A stretch of 64,000 bases of DNA from Cohnella candidum (GCF_003713065.1 NZ_CP033433.1:372001-436000), one strand, 5' to 3'; shown: positions 24,096 through 32,436, numbered from the stretch's first letter. Notes: a model not told the origin generated them from the letters alone. A program made the numbers and translations.

Positions 24096-25484
24096 CTAAA
24101 TCTGCGCGAATCGCAGAAGCTCTTTCAATTTCCCGGCGTCCACTTCGAAATCGTCGGAACCTTCCCACCCACCCGGGTGGGGTTTCACCGACCGTTCCCC
24201 GATCAGGTAGTAATGGTCGAGCCCCATCTGGTTGCTTAAATGCCAGAAGTAGTTGGGGACGTAAGAGGGAGGGAACATCTCGATTACCTTGGCGCCGGGT
24301 CGGCTGAATACGAGATTGGCAAGACCGGCGCCGTGGGAGGCCAGGATCACCTTGGCGGAGGCGAATATCCGGACTTGTTCCTTGAAAGTGAGCTTTTCCA
24401 GCTCGACGACGCGAAAGCCGTAATCCCGGATCGCGTCCAGGACGTCTCTTTCATTCAACAGCTTCCGTTGCCAGGCATTCGCTCGGCTGATGAATATCCG
24501 TTCGTATTCGTATGATAGGGGCACGGCGCGCTTCAGCAGAAATTCGTTCCGCAGAAATTCGGCCGCCCATCGCGGGTATTCGGAAGGGAGCTCCCGCTCT
24601 TTTTTGACGAAGGACGGAACGATAAGCTTATCGAACCTGGCATGGAAGGAATGACCCGATTCGATGCGCATTTTCTTCGAGATTCCCATCATGTTCAGCG
24701 TTTCGGCTTGGATTTTCCGATTGTCCCGGGGGACGATGTATTTCCGGATGTTCCACCCGCTGTCCCGGAGCAGGCTGACCCGGGGAAGCACGTCGAACAG
24801 CCAGTGGAAATAGTTTCCACTCCAGATATAGGTGAGAAGCGCCGAGGGCTCCCGAATACGCCTAAGAGGAGGCCGGTGCCATCGATGGAACGCCGGATGA
24901 CGTTCGCCATGGAGCATGCCTTTATCGTAATCCCGGGAAACGTCACCGAGCAGCTTGTTGTCCGGCGTGATCACGGCCCCGTTTTTCTCCCAGACACGGG
25001 CGTTCCGAAGGAGGGCCGCAAACGAGGGATGCCCCCGGAAGGTACCCGCCCGGAAGTGCTCGGGGACCTGTCCGTCGATTCCTTTACTATCCGCCAGCTT
25101 CGTGACGTCATCATGATGAAATTCCCGGTAATACGATCCGACCCGGTCCTTACCGTGCAAGGCTTCCAGCCAATCCTTCGTCGATGCGATCAATCCTGCA
25201 GGTTTTCCGGAATACAACCTGCGTCCTCTGCGCTGTCGTTTTCGGCTTTGTTTTTTAGCTGCTGTCTTCTTCACAGCCGTTTTCTTTGCCGCCGGCTTCT
25301 TGGCCACTGGCTTCTTAACCGCCGCTTTCTTCGCTGGCGTTTTCTTCGTTGCCGCTTTCTTCGCCGCTGTTTTCGCCGTACTCTTTTGGAGAGACTTGAC
25401 CGGGTCCTTCTTTTTGCTATCTGTTTCCGCGGCTTTGATCCTGAATCTCTCCTTCCGCTTACAGGCTTCTGCATGGCGGATCAA
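24096..25484 (-). CDS. GT61-family glycosyltransferase with histone-like Lys/Ala tail
   Basis: Second GT61 enzyme: SGNYFHWLFDVLPRVSLL, FISRANAWQRKLLNE and ASHGAGLANLVFSRPGAKVIEMF. Residues 27-85 are a Lys-Ala-Pro repeat (AAVKKPVAKKPAAKK type) like histone H1 or AlgP tails, then QSRKRQRRGRR. The start is uncertain: TTG at 25484 has only a weak ribosome binding site, while an excellent AAGGAG at 25454-25449 points to an ATC at 25439, with no ATG, GTG or TTG available between. The tail may bind a polyanion (wall polymer, polyphosphate, DNA) or scaffold the enzyme on the forespore; this is inference. First gene of the two-gene minus-strand unit. Confidence 0.83.
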   Translation of the reverse strand: MIRHAEACKRKERFRIKAAETDSKKKDPVKSLQKSTAKTAAKKAATKKTPAKKAAVKKPVAKKPAAKKTAVKKTAAKKQSRKRQRRGRRLYSGKPAGLIASTKDWLEALHGKDRVGSYYREFHHDDVTKLADSKGIDGQVPEHFRAGTFRGHPSFAALLRNARVWEKNGAVITPDNKLLGDVSRDYDKGMLHGERHPAFHRWHRPPLRRIREPSALLTYIWSGNYFHWLFDVLPRVSLLRDSGWNIRKYIVPRDNRKIQAETLNMMGISKKMRIESGHSFHARFDKLIVPSFVKKERELPSEYPRWAAEFLRNEFLLKRAVPLSYEYERIFISRANAWQRKLLNERDVLDAIRDYGFRVVELEKLTFKEQVRIFASAKVILASHGAGLANLVFSRPGAKVIEMFPPSYVPNYFWHLSNQMGLDHYYLIGERSVKPHPGGWEGSDDFEVDAGKLKELLRFAQI

Positions 25485-25657
25485 CGCCTGCTTGGACGTA
25501 AATCGCTGGTAACATGCTATGCTGCCGATTCATGCGTCACATGGACGGACATCCACCGGGGAGCAAAATGGCGTTTGTCCCTCTTCCTATGGTTGCATGC
25601 CGATGTCGGGGGAGAAAGCAAGTGAATAGATTAGCAAACGGAGGTGACCGGAGAGAA

Positions 25658-26347
25658 ATGACCTTGAAATATATCATCGGGACGGGCTATGTGAATCGGC
25701 CCGACCTTCTGTATAGGGCCGTGCATAGCGTTAAGCCTTGCTGGAAACACGCGGTGATCATCGACAATTCGGAAAGCGAATTTTTCCGGAGGGAACCGTT
25801 TTTCTCCGAACGTTTGACGGTCTATGAACCTCCGGTTCCGCTTCGTTACCCGCAGATGATGAATCTCATGCAGAAATGGGGAAAAGAGAAGGGCTGCGAC
25901 GTCATCCTGTTCTTTCACAGCGATGCGGAGGTGCATCCGGGGACCGTCGAACAGTTTCTGTCCGAGCTCGAAACGATGAAAGCGGAAGGGCGAAAATGGG
26001 GCGTCGCGTTCACCAACTACGACGTGCTCGTCGCCTACAACATGGAAGCGGTGCGAGAGGTCGGCCAATGGGACACGGTGTTCTACGATTACCACGCCGA
26101 CATCGACTACTACCGGCGGCTTCAGCTGGCCGGCTATGAGATCGTCTACACGAGCTTGGGCGTTACCCATTGTAACGGAGGGTCGAATACTTCCAAGTCG
26201 GACACTTACCGCCGGTATTTGTTCGAAAACGTCACGTTCGCCTATTTTCATACCTATTACCAAATCAAGTGGGGCGGACCGATCGGCGGGGAGGTCTATA
26301 CTTTGCCTTTCAACCGGTTCCCCCTAAATCCGGACCATATCCGTTGA
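25658..26347 (+). CDS. GT2-like glycosyltransferase (229 aa)
   Basis: Compact GT-A type protein: opening YIIGTGYVNRPDLLYRAVHS, IIDNSE, VILFFHSDAEV (DxD-like metal site), FTNYDVLVAYN, then DYHADIDYYRRLQLAGYEI and a His/Asn-containing end. It lacks the longer C-terminal part of most GT2 proteins. ATG 25658 lies behind GGAGGTGACCGGAGAG; a GTG at 25622 behind GGGGGAG is an alternative start adding 12 residues. Divergent from the GT61 pair and 22 bases ahead of the next gene, so these two are probably one operon in the same glycosylation locus. Confidence 0.7.
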   Translation: MTLKYIIGTGYVNRPDLLYRAVHSVKPCWKHAVIIDNSESEFFRREPFFSERLTVYEPPVPLRYPQMMNLMQKWGKEKGCDVILFFHSDAEVHPGTVEQFLSELETMKAEGRKWGVAFTNYDVLVAYNMEAVREVGQWDTVFYDYHADIDYYRRLQLAGYEIVYTSLGVTHCNGGSNTSKSDTYRRYLFENVTFAYFHTYYQIKWGGPIGGEVYTLPFNRFPLNPDHIR

Positions 26348-26369
26348 TAGAAAGGAGGCTCAGGCTTCG

Positions 26370-27113
26370 ATGGAGCTTCGAGAGTTCCTGAGCGGAATCC
26401 GTTTCCGTCATATCCTTCCGGAATCCTCTCAGCCAGTCGTGACCTTGCCGTATCCCTACGTCAATCAATATCCGCAAAATATTCTCATGGAAATGGATAA
26501 CGCGATTTTGCCGGCTGAGGAGCAGCCGTTGCGGGACCGGGTTTTGTCCGTCTGGCACGTTCCCCGGTTATCTTCTTTCCTCAACGGGGCGATCGTCAAT
26601 TACGCGGTTTCCCGGATGAAAACGGGACTTGCCTACGTCCATGCCGGAAACTATAACTCTTACCTGCTGCATCCGTTCCACCTGCTTGCGGGCATGTCCG
26701 GCCAGCCCGGCCGCGTTTGCATCGGAGTCGACGACTTTACCCGTTTCGGGCACTCCCCGGATCCGTTTCTCCTGTATTTCAACAGCGTGAAAAGCGATCA
26801 CCATCGTTTCTACGACATGGACCCGAAAGACTATTTCAGCCGAGTACATGACGTTCCGATCGGCTGCTATATGTTCGACGGGCTGCCGGATTACGATGGG
26901 CAGATGGAAGGCCTGAAGCAAGCGGAGCCGTTTTTCGCCGAAGGCTGCACGATTTTGGCCGCCGATACCAATTGGCCGGAGAAAAGGCAAGCCGTGCTCG
27001 ATTTCGTCCGGCGGCAGCCGTGGAACTATGAAATCCTGTTAGACGTCCAAACCAACGGCAACTGCCATCCGACCTATTGGAACGGTCTGATGGTCGTGCA
27101 GAAAACAATCTGA
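26370..27113 (+). CDS. Methyltransferase-like protein, possible sugar O-methyltransferase
   Basis: 247 residues. The segment YMFDGLPDYDGQMEGLKQAEPFF followed by EGCTILAADTNW resembles the end of Methyltransf_24-type class I SAM methyltransferases (IDG-H-Y-x-x-x-x-x-D...G-G...D). The usual glycine-rich SAM loop is not obvious; GLAYVHAGNYNSYLL takes its place. AAAGGAGG precedes the ATG by 11 bases. It ends in a strong terminator, so it closes the two-gene operon with the GT2-like gene. Capping or modifying the glycan is a reasonable guess, but the family assignment is weak. Confidence 0.55.
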   Translation: MELREFLSGIRFRHILPESSQPVVTLPYPYVNQYPQNILMEMDNAILPAEEQPLRDRVLSVWHVPRLSSFLNGAIVNYAVSRMKTGLAYVHAGNYNSYLLHPFHLLAGMSGQPGRVCIGVDDFTRFGHSPDPFLLYFNSVKSDHHRFYDMDPKDYFSRVHDVPIGCYMFDGLPDYDGQMEGLKQAEPFFAEGCTILAADTNWPEKRQAVLDFVRRQPWNYEILLDVQTNGNCHPTYWNGLMVVQKTI

Positions 27114-27124
27114 TCCGAAAAACG

Positions 27125-27158
27125 GAAGGACCTGCGCGATTACGCAGGTCCTTCGTGT
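27125..27158. terminator. Bidirectional terminator
   Basis: Perfect 12-bp stem GAAGGACCTGCG with its complement around CGATTA, between convergent genes ending at 27113 and 27172. Confidence 0.88.
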
Positions 27159-27171
27159 TTGGTTGCAGAGG

Positions 27172-28740
27172 TTACAGTACTTCGATCTCGAACGTTTCCC
27201 AAATGTCGCAGTAGTCGCGGTTCGCGATCATTTCCCTGCCGCCTCCGCCTTCGGCGCAAACGAATTTGCCCGAGGAAGACCGCAGCGACATGTGGCGGCC
27301 GCCGCGGGGTTCCAGTTTGAACGTCATCTCCGGACCCGGCGATTGCGCGTGCGCCGAATAGACCCTTCCATCGGCGGCGGCGCCGACATAGCAGTTTCCA
27401 TCCCATGTTTTCAGAGTCACCAGGTTGTTCCAAGGGTCGACGAAGGTGGCCTGGAACGTCTCCCAAGGTCCCAGTTGGGTCCGGTTGGCGACCATTTCCC
27501 TGCCTCCGCCGCCTTCGGCGCACACATATTGGCCGTTGTACGCTTTCATGGCGATTTTCATCGTCATTCCGTCGGTCCTCCTCCTTTTGTTGAAAAACCA
27601 AGTTCGCTCGGGGCGCTGCATTTTTTCCAGGAGCATCCATAGGTCGACCGGGTTTACGGAGATGGGGTCATGGCCGCCCAGGCCCGAACCCGTGTCGGGA
27701 TCGACCGGTCCCGGTTCCGGTCCGTCGCCGATTAAATAGTGATAGTCGAGCCCGGCATGCTGGGAGATCGCCCAATAACACAAATTGACGTAACGCGGAG
27801 CGAACAACTCGACGACCTTGATGCCCGGGCGGCAGAAGACCAAATTGGCCAATCCCGCCCCGTGCGGAGCGACGACGATGTCGCAGGAAGAGAAGATCCG
27901 AGCGGCATCCGCGACGGAATGCTGCTCCATGTAAACCGTCCGAAATCCGAAGCCTTCCAAGATCCGGATGAGAGCTTGCTCGTTTTCGGTTCTCCGGTGG
28001 CCGGCATTCAACCGGCTGACGTATATCCGTTCGTAGCCGGCGATCGGCGTAATTCCCCGGTTAGTTAACAGCCCGCGCCGGATCACCGGCAGCGCCCAGC
28101 CCGGCATGAGCGTTCGGGTGTTGAGCACGGCGGGCACGACCAGCGTATCCGCTTGATAGTTCGTGCCGTCATGGCTCTCGATGAGCTGCTCCCGCGAAAT
28201 CCCCAACGCAGCCAATGTCTCGTTCTGGAAGGGAATCGTTCCGTTTACGTTCATGATGTACTTATCGATGCGGATTGGGGCGCGCCGAAGCAATTCGAAT
28301 CTCGGAACCACGTCGACAAGCCAGTGATAATAGTTGTCGCTGCCGGGAGCCGTCATCACCGCCGCCGTTCCGGGGATCCGCGTCACGGGCGGCAAGGGTC
28401 GGCCCGAGAAGACGGGGTGCTGCTCCGGGGAGCCGAAGAAGTCCATCGAGACGTCCCAGATGAGCTTGTTGTCCGGCGAGATGACTCCGCTTCTTCCGCA
28501 CACCCTTCCGCCGGGAAGCATGGCGACGTATTTACGGGGATTCATGTTGCGGAGATGATAGTCGAACAAAGGCTTATAATACCGCTCGTCCATTCCTTTC
28601 GGGCCGTGACGCACGATGGAAGGGTCCAGATCGGTGACGCTCCGGTAGAACTGCCTGAAGTCGGCATACCTAGAAACATTCGCCGACGCCCAATCCCAAG
28701 CGCTCTCGTACCAGCCGCTTGGGGGATCCGGTCTTTCCAT
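27172..28740 (-). CDS. GT61-family glycosyltransferase fused to a fascin-like beta-trefoil domain
   Basis: Third GT61 enzyme: GSDNYYHWLVDVVPRFELL, YVSRLNAGHRRTENE and APHGAGLANLVFCRPGIKVVELF. Residues from about 395 to the end form a fascin-like domain with two near-identical lines, VCAEGGGGREMVANR and VCAEGGGGREMIANR, each followed by W-E-T-F; such folds bind carbohydrate or actin. Unlike the other two GT61 proteins it has no basic tail. Start chosen at ATG 28740 with GGAAG seven bases upstream; a TTG at 28785 would add 15 residues. 522 residues. The fusion suggests the enzyme is held on its own glycan product or on another polysaccharide. Confidence 0.85.
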   Translation of the reverse strand: MERPDPPSGWYESAWDWASANVSRYADFRQFYRSVTDLDPSIVRHGPKGMDERYYKPLFDYHLRNMNPRKYVAMLPGGRVCGRSGVISPDNKLIWDVSMDFFGSPEQHPVFSGRPLPPVTRIPGTAAVMTAPGSDNYYHWLVDVVPRFELLRRAPIRIDKYIMNVNGTIPFQNETLAALGISREQLIESHDGTNYQADTLVVPAVLNTRTLMPGWALPVIRRGLLTNRGITPIAGYERIYVSRLNAGHRRTENEQALIRILEGFGFRTVYMEQHSVADAARIFSSCDIVVAPHGAGLANLVFCRPGIKVVELFAPRYVNLCYWAISQHAGLDYHYLIGDGPEPGPVDPDTGSGLGGHDPISVNPVDLWMLLEKMQRPERTWFFNKRRRTDGMTMKIAMKAYNGQYVCAEGGGGREMVANRTQLGPWETFQATFVDPWNNLVTLKTWDGNCYVGAAADGRVYSAHAQSPGPEMTFKLEPRGGRHMSLRSSSGKFVCAEGGGGREMIANRDYCDIWETFEIEVL

Positions 28741-28856
28741 CTCCACACTTCCATTCGTCAAAATATATACCAGTTTATGAATCAAGCTTTCCGTTTGGCA
28801 TAAACGAAAGGACTACTCCGTCATGTACGACGGAAGAAGGGCCGTCAAAACGAACA

Positions 28857-28900
28857 GGGCAATCCCCGCCTGCCTTCGGCTGATCGGGATTGCCCTTTTC
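28857..28900. terminator. Terminator, probably of the ECF sigma factor gene
   Basis: GGGCAATCCC pairs with GGGATTGCCC around an inner GCC-TTCG-GGC loop. T-rich tracts flank both sides. The minus-strand gene stops at 28923, just upstream of it. Confidence 0.75.
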
Positions 28901-28922
28901 GTTTTGTAAGCTTGTGTTTGCG

Positions 28923-29639
28923 TTAAGCCGCCATCATGCCTGGCGCTTGGCGCGTTCCCGGCCGGCGCTCGCGGAGCAAACGTGCCTGCGCGATGCCGAT
29001 GGCGGTGACCGGCGGCAGGACATCCATCTGCGCGAGTTGGGTGAGCCGCGCGATGTCCTCGCTTCTGTAAGCGGCAGCCAGTGCGCGAAGAAAGAGGGTA
29101 AGTCCCTCACGGTCCGGCCGGCTTGCCTCCGACGGTTCTCTCATTTCTTCTCTCACGGCATGAAGCGATTGCCTTGCCCGGTGCAGCGCCGTTTTGACCG
29201 CGCCTTCGGTCGTATGGAGACGGGCGGCCGCTTCCGCGTTGGAATAACCGAATACGTCGCGCAGCAGGAACACGGATCGCTGAAGAGGCGAAAGGTGTTT
29301 GACCAGCGCGCCGAAGATCGCTTCCAGCTCGAACAAACCGGCATCCTGGGGAGCCTCTTGCGGTCGCTCCAGCAGCTGCAAGCGATTCCCGGTGCGGATT
29401 CTCCGGGACCGGTCGATCCATGCGTTTTTCGCGATCCGAAGCAGTAGAGCTTCCGGATTGGGGTGGCCGGGAATCCGGAGCGAACCCAGCGCCTTCAACC
29501 AGGCGTCCTGCGCCAAATCTTCGGCTTCCGGGCGAGAGCCCGTCAGCGACAGGCAATATCGGGTCAGCGTCGCCTGAAGTTCGGAGACGATGTCATGCCC
29601 CGGAGAGGGGGACGCGTCAGTCGCAACAATTTCTTTCAT
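28923..29639 (-). CDS. ECF-type RNA polymerase sigma factor
   Basis: Directs RNA polymerase to a specific promoter set. Region 2 reads ALLLRIAKNAWIDRSRR after EAEDLAQDAWLKAL; region 4 reads LSPLQRSVFLLRDVFGYSNAEAAARLHTTEGAVKTALHRAR. About 70 further residues (LTLFLRALAAAYRSEDIARLTQL) recall the start of the SnoaL-like extension of some ECF groups but are shorter. No anti-sigma factor gene is adjacent. ATG at 29639 with AAAGGAA nine bases upstream; an upstream TTG exists but adds a non-conserved head. Its own promoter region holds the hairpin CGAATGA/TCATTCG near 29700. Confidence 0.88.
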   Translation of the reverse strand: MKEIVATDASPSPGHDIVSELQATLTRYCLSLTGSRPEAEDLAQDAWLKALGSLRIPGHPNPEALLLRIAKNAWIDRSRRIRTGNRLQLLERPQEAPQDAGLFELEAIFGALVKHLSPLQRSVFLLRDVFGYSNAEAAARLHTTEGAVKTALHRARQSLHAVREEMREPSEASRPDREGLTLFLRALAAAYRSEDIARLTQLAQMDVLPPVTAIGIAQARLLRERRPGTRQAPGMMAA

Positions 29640-29849
29640 GGGAGCACGTTCCTTTCCCGCAGGTTTTGACGGCGAAGCCGCCTTCGCTATATCCGTAAAC
29701 GAATGAAGACGCTCATTCGATACGCATGCCGGAAAAAAAACGCAGATTCCGTTTTGTTCCATTATACCGTGAAGCTCCGGTATCTTTCGACCTTCAGCGT
29801 TCGTTTACGAAGGGAAAGCGAACAAATCACGGAAAACGGAGGGTTCAAC

Positions 29850-30431
29850 ATGAGCGTAATTCCCTATGTGGTGGAGCAGACGAGCCGGGGGGAACGGTCC
29901 TACGACATTTACTCCCGGCTGCTCAAAGACCGGATCATCTTCGTCGGGGCGGCGATCGACGACCAATTGGCAAACTCCGTCGTGGCGCAATTGCTCTTCC
30001 TGGCCGCGGAAGACCCGGACAAGGAAATCCATATGTACATCAACAGTCCGGGCGGCGTGACGACGTCCGGGTTCGCGATTTTCGACACGATGCAGTTCAT
30101 CAAACCGCCGGTGCATACGATCTGTACGGGGATGGCGGCTTCGTTCGCGTCCTTGCTTCTTGTGTCCGGCGAGAAGGGCAAACGCTTCGCGCTCCCGAAC
30201 AGCGAAATCATGATCCATCAGCCGAGCGGAGGAGCCCAGGGACAAGCGAGCGACATCGAGATCAGCGCAAGGCGGATCCTGCAGCTGCGCGAGAAGATCA
30301 ACCGGATTTACGCGGACCGGACCGGCCAGCCCCTGGAGAAGATAGAACGCGACATGGACAGGGATTACTTCATGTCGGCCGAGGAAGCGCTGGAATACGG
30401 GATCATCGACCAAATCGTCCAAAAGCTCTGA
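29850..30431 (+). CDS. clpP: ATP-dependent Clp protease proteolytic subunit (paralogue)
   Basis: Serine protease that forms the ClpXP/ClpCP barrel. The catalytic triad S98 (GMAASFAS), H123 (IMIHQPS) and D172 is intact, and 193 residues is the family length. Clear ribosome binding site ACGGAGGG. The line [19 protein letters not shown] differs from the housekeeping Bacillus form (GMAASMGAFLL), so this is probably a second ClpP, perhaps stress- or sporulation-specific; the main clpP would lie elsewhere. Monocistronic, with its own terminator. No clear CtsR operator is visible upstream. Confidence 0.92.
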   Translation: MSVIPYVVEQTSRGERSYDIYSRLLKDRIIFVGAAIDDQLANSVVAQLLFLAAEDPDKEIHMYINSPGGVTTSGFAIFDTMQFIKPPVHTICTGMAASFASLLLVSGEKGKRFALPNSEIMIHQPSGGAQGQASDIEISARRILQLREKINRIYADRTGQPLEKIERDMDRDYFMSAEEALEYGIIDQIVQKL

Positions 30432-30439
30432 TAAAAACG

Positions 30440-30474
30440 AATCGGGCCTTCCCAGTGCGGGGGCCCGATTTTTA
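30440..30474. terminator. Bidirectional terminator between clpP and fabH
   Basis: AATCGGGCC pairs with GGCCCGATT, followed by TTTTATAT on the plus strand and a T-run on the minus strand. Lies between convergent stops at 30431 and 30488. Confidence 0.85.
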
Positions 30475-30487
30475 TATGCCATGGTGT

Positions 30488-31507
30488 TTATTTACCGTTT
30501 CCGGCAGTCCAGCGCAGGACGACGCCCGACTGCGTCAAGCCGGAGCCGAATCCGAACAGGGCGACGAGTTGACCGGGAAGCAGCTTTCCGTCCCGTACGC
30601 CGGCATCGAGCGCGAGGGGAATCGAGGCGGCCGAGGTGTTCCCGTTGTCGATGACGCTTTGGAGGGCTTTCTCGGTCGGCAGCTGCAGGCGTTCGCAGAT
30701 CGCTTCGATCATCCTCAGGTTTGCGCTGTGAGGGACGAACCAGTCCAGATCGCCCACTTGGTAACCGGCTCCCTCCGTCATGCGGACGACGGCGTCCGGG
30801 ATCGTGGAGAGCGCCCATTTGTAAACTTCCCGTCCGTTCTGCACCAGCTTGCCTTCGCCGGGGAGGACCTGGCCTTCCCAGAGCTTCGACAGGCCGGTGA
30901 TGTACACCTGGTTGCCTCCCGCGCCTTCGGTAGCGGCGTAGCTGGAGAGGAACGTTCCTTCCGGAACGGCCTCCACCAGGACGGCGCCTGCCCCGTCACC
31001 GAATAGAATGCACGTCGTGCGGTCCGTATAGTCGGTGATTTTCGTAAGCGTCTCGGCTCCGATAACGAGGATTTTGCGGTAAGCGCCGGAGAGAATGAGG
31101 CCGTTGGCCATCTGCAAACCCGTCACGAATCCTGCGCAGGCGGCATTGATGTCCACCGCCAACGCGCCGGTCATGCCGAACGCCTTCTGGACTTGTGAAG
31201 CGACGGAAGGGAAGGGCATATCCGGCGTCGTTGTAGCCACAATGACGCCGTCCACGTCGCCGGCATCGACGGAGTAGCGTTCGATCAGGTTCCGGACCGC
31301 TTTCACGGCCAGGTGACTCGTAAATTCGTCTTCGGCGGCCTTGTGTCTCGTCACGATGCCGGTCCGCCTCACGATCCATTCATGGTCGGTCTCGACCATG
31401 CGTTCCAGATCGGCGTTCGTGATCAACCCTTCGGGGACATGGCTACCGATCGCGGTGATGGCGGCACGGGACAGCAAACCGGAAGAAGAAGCGGCAGACG
31501 CGTTCAT
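30488..31507 (-). CDS. fabH: Beta-ketoacyl-ACP synthase III
   Basis: Starts fatty-acid synthesis by condensing a short or branched acyl-CoA with malonyl-ACP. Catalytic C124 (NAACAGF), H260 (VPHSANLRM) and N290 (DNGNTSAAS) are all in place; 339 residues is usual. The first ten residues (Ala/Ser-rich) precede the conserved AAITAIGSHVPE. Stands alone, without fabF next to it, so it may be one of several FabH copies, as in many Bacilli. A FapR-like operator overlaps its promoter region. Confidence 0.93.
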   Translation of the reverse strand: MNASAASSSGLLSRAAITAIGSHVPEGLITNADLERMVETDHEWIVRRTGIVTRHKAAEDEFTSHLAVKAVRNLIERYSVDAGDVDGVIVATTTPDMPFPSVASQVQKAFGMTGALAVDINAACAGFVTGLQMANGLILSGAYRKILVIGAETLTKITDYTDRTTCILFGDGAGAVLVEAVPEGTFLSSYAATEGAGGNQVYITGLSKLWEGQVLPGEGKLVQNGREVYKWALSTIPDAVVRMTEGAGYQVGDLDWFVPHSANLRMIEAICERLQLPTEKALQSVIDNGNTSAASIPLALDAGVRDGKLLPGQLVALFGFGSGLTQSGVVLRWTAGNGK

Positions 31508-31564
31508 CGGAATTCCTCGCTTTCGCTTAATGAATAAGGCAAAACCGTTATTTGTAACTTGGTA

Positions 31565-31581
31565 TTAGTACCAGGTGTTAT
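31565..31581 (-). promoter_or_regulatory. Candidate FapR operator of fabH
   Basis: On the coding (minus) strand the 17-mer ATAACACCTGGTACTAA lies about 60 bases upstream of the fabH start. Its right half and centre match the FapR palindrome (TTAGTACC...GGTACTAA); two of five outer left positions match. FapR represses lipid genes until malonyl-CoA rises. A TATAAC -10-like element overlaps. Confidence 0.6.
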
Positions 31582-31696
31582 ATTCACCCTCATGATACTA
31601 CAACAATACCCAAACCGCAAGCCGAATAGCCGCCGAGTCCGCGGCAGACCCTAAGCATTGGCGGAGACCGCCGATCTCAGCGCAAGGGGGTATTCG

Positions 31697-32371
31697 ATGC
31701 GTAAGGGCATCTTGGCTTCTTCCGTTTTATTATCCGCTGCGATTGCCGTATCGGGTTGTAATACGGGAGATGTGGGCCAGAAAAACATTCGTCCCTATTA
31801 TGCCAACGATTACGTGAAAAACGGGCTTCCGATTAACGGCACGCACTCCTTCGGCGCGCCGACGTACCGCACGCGATTTGCCAACGACCAAGCCAATGAG
31901 CAGAATCGCTGGATGGGCCGCAACGGCCTGAACAACTTCGTGGTTGGAGCGCACGACAACTACCACCTTCGGACGAACGACCGGATCGAAAATGAGCTCT
32001 CCGCCATGCCGGGAGTGGGGGCGGCACGCGTCATGCTGACGGACCATAACGCCTACGTGGGCATCACCCCGAATCGCTCGGGGCAGATGAACGCGGCAGC
32101 GGCGGACGTCGAGGGGAAGCTGAAAGATAAAATCGCGGACCGGGTCAAAGCGATGTCTCCGCTCATTCAGAACGTGTACGTGACGTCGAACCCCGAATTC
32201 GTCGACCGCTTAACGCATTACAGCGAAGCCGCCGCGGCCGGCCATCCGGTGCAGGACTATTTGGCCGAGTTTAACGCGCTCGTGTCGAGGATTTTCCCGG
32301 CTCATTCCACTTCCGGAACGAACGGAAGGTCCGCAACCTCCGGAACTTTCGGAACGTCCGGTACCCGCTGA
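31697..32371 (+). CDS. YhcN/YlaJ-family sporulation lipoprotein
   Basis: Lipoprotein signal with lipobox AVSGC at residues 16-20, then the family core RIENELSAMPGVGAARVMLTDHNAYVGI and LKDKIADRVKAMSPLIQNVYVTSNPEFVDRL. YhcN/YlaJ proteins sit in the inner spore membrane and influence germination. ATG 31697 behind AAGGGGGT; the last 20 residues are Ser/Thr/Gly-rich (TSGTNGRSATSGTFGTSG). Single gene with a terminator 40 bases downstream. Confidence 0.9.
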   Translation: MRKGILASSVLLSAAIAVSGCNTGDVGQKNIRPYYANDYVKNGLPINGTHSFGAPTYRTRFANDQANEQNRWMGRNGLNNFVVGAHDNYHLRTNDRIENELSAMPGVGAARVMLTDHNAYVGITPNRSGQMNAAAADVEGKLKDKIADRVKAMSPLIQNVYVTSNPEFVDRLTHYSEAAAAGHPVQDYLAEFNALVSRIFPAHSTSGTNGRSATSGTFGTSGTR

Positions 32372-32414
32372 CCGCGGCATCGTCGGGCTCAACCCAATGG
32401 ACGAACTCCGCGCG

Positions 32415-32436
32415 GCCCCGATTCGGGGCTTTTTTT
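32415..32436 (+). terminator. Terminator of the YhcN-like gene
   Basis: GCCCCGATTCGGGGC hairpin followed by seven T. Confidence 0.9.

Noticed and set aside
25271..25512. Separate genes from the Lys/Ala-rich stretch in other frames
   Set aside because: The frames on both strands are by-products of the AAG/GCC-type repeat that encodes the GT61 tail.
29726..31006. 426-codon plus-strand frame across clpP and fabH
   Set aside because: It runs out of frame through clpP, its terminator and antisense to fabH; all three are solid features.
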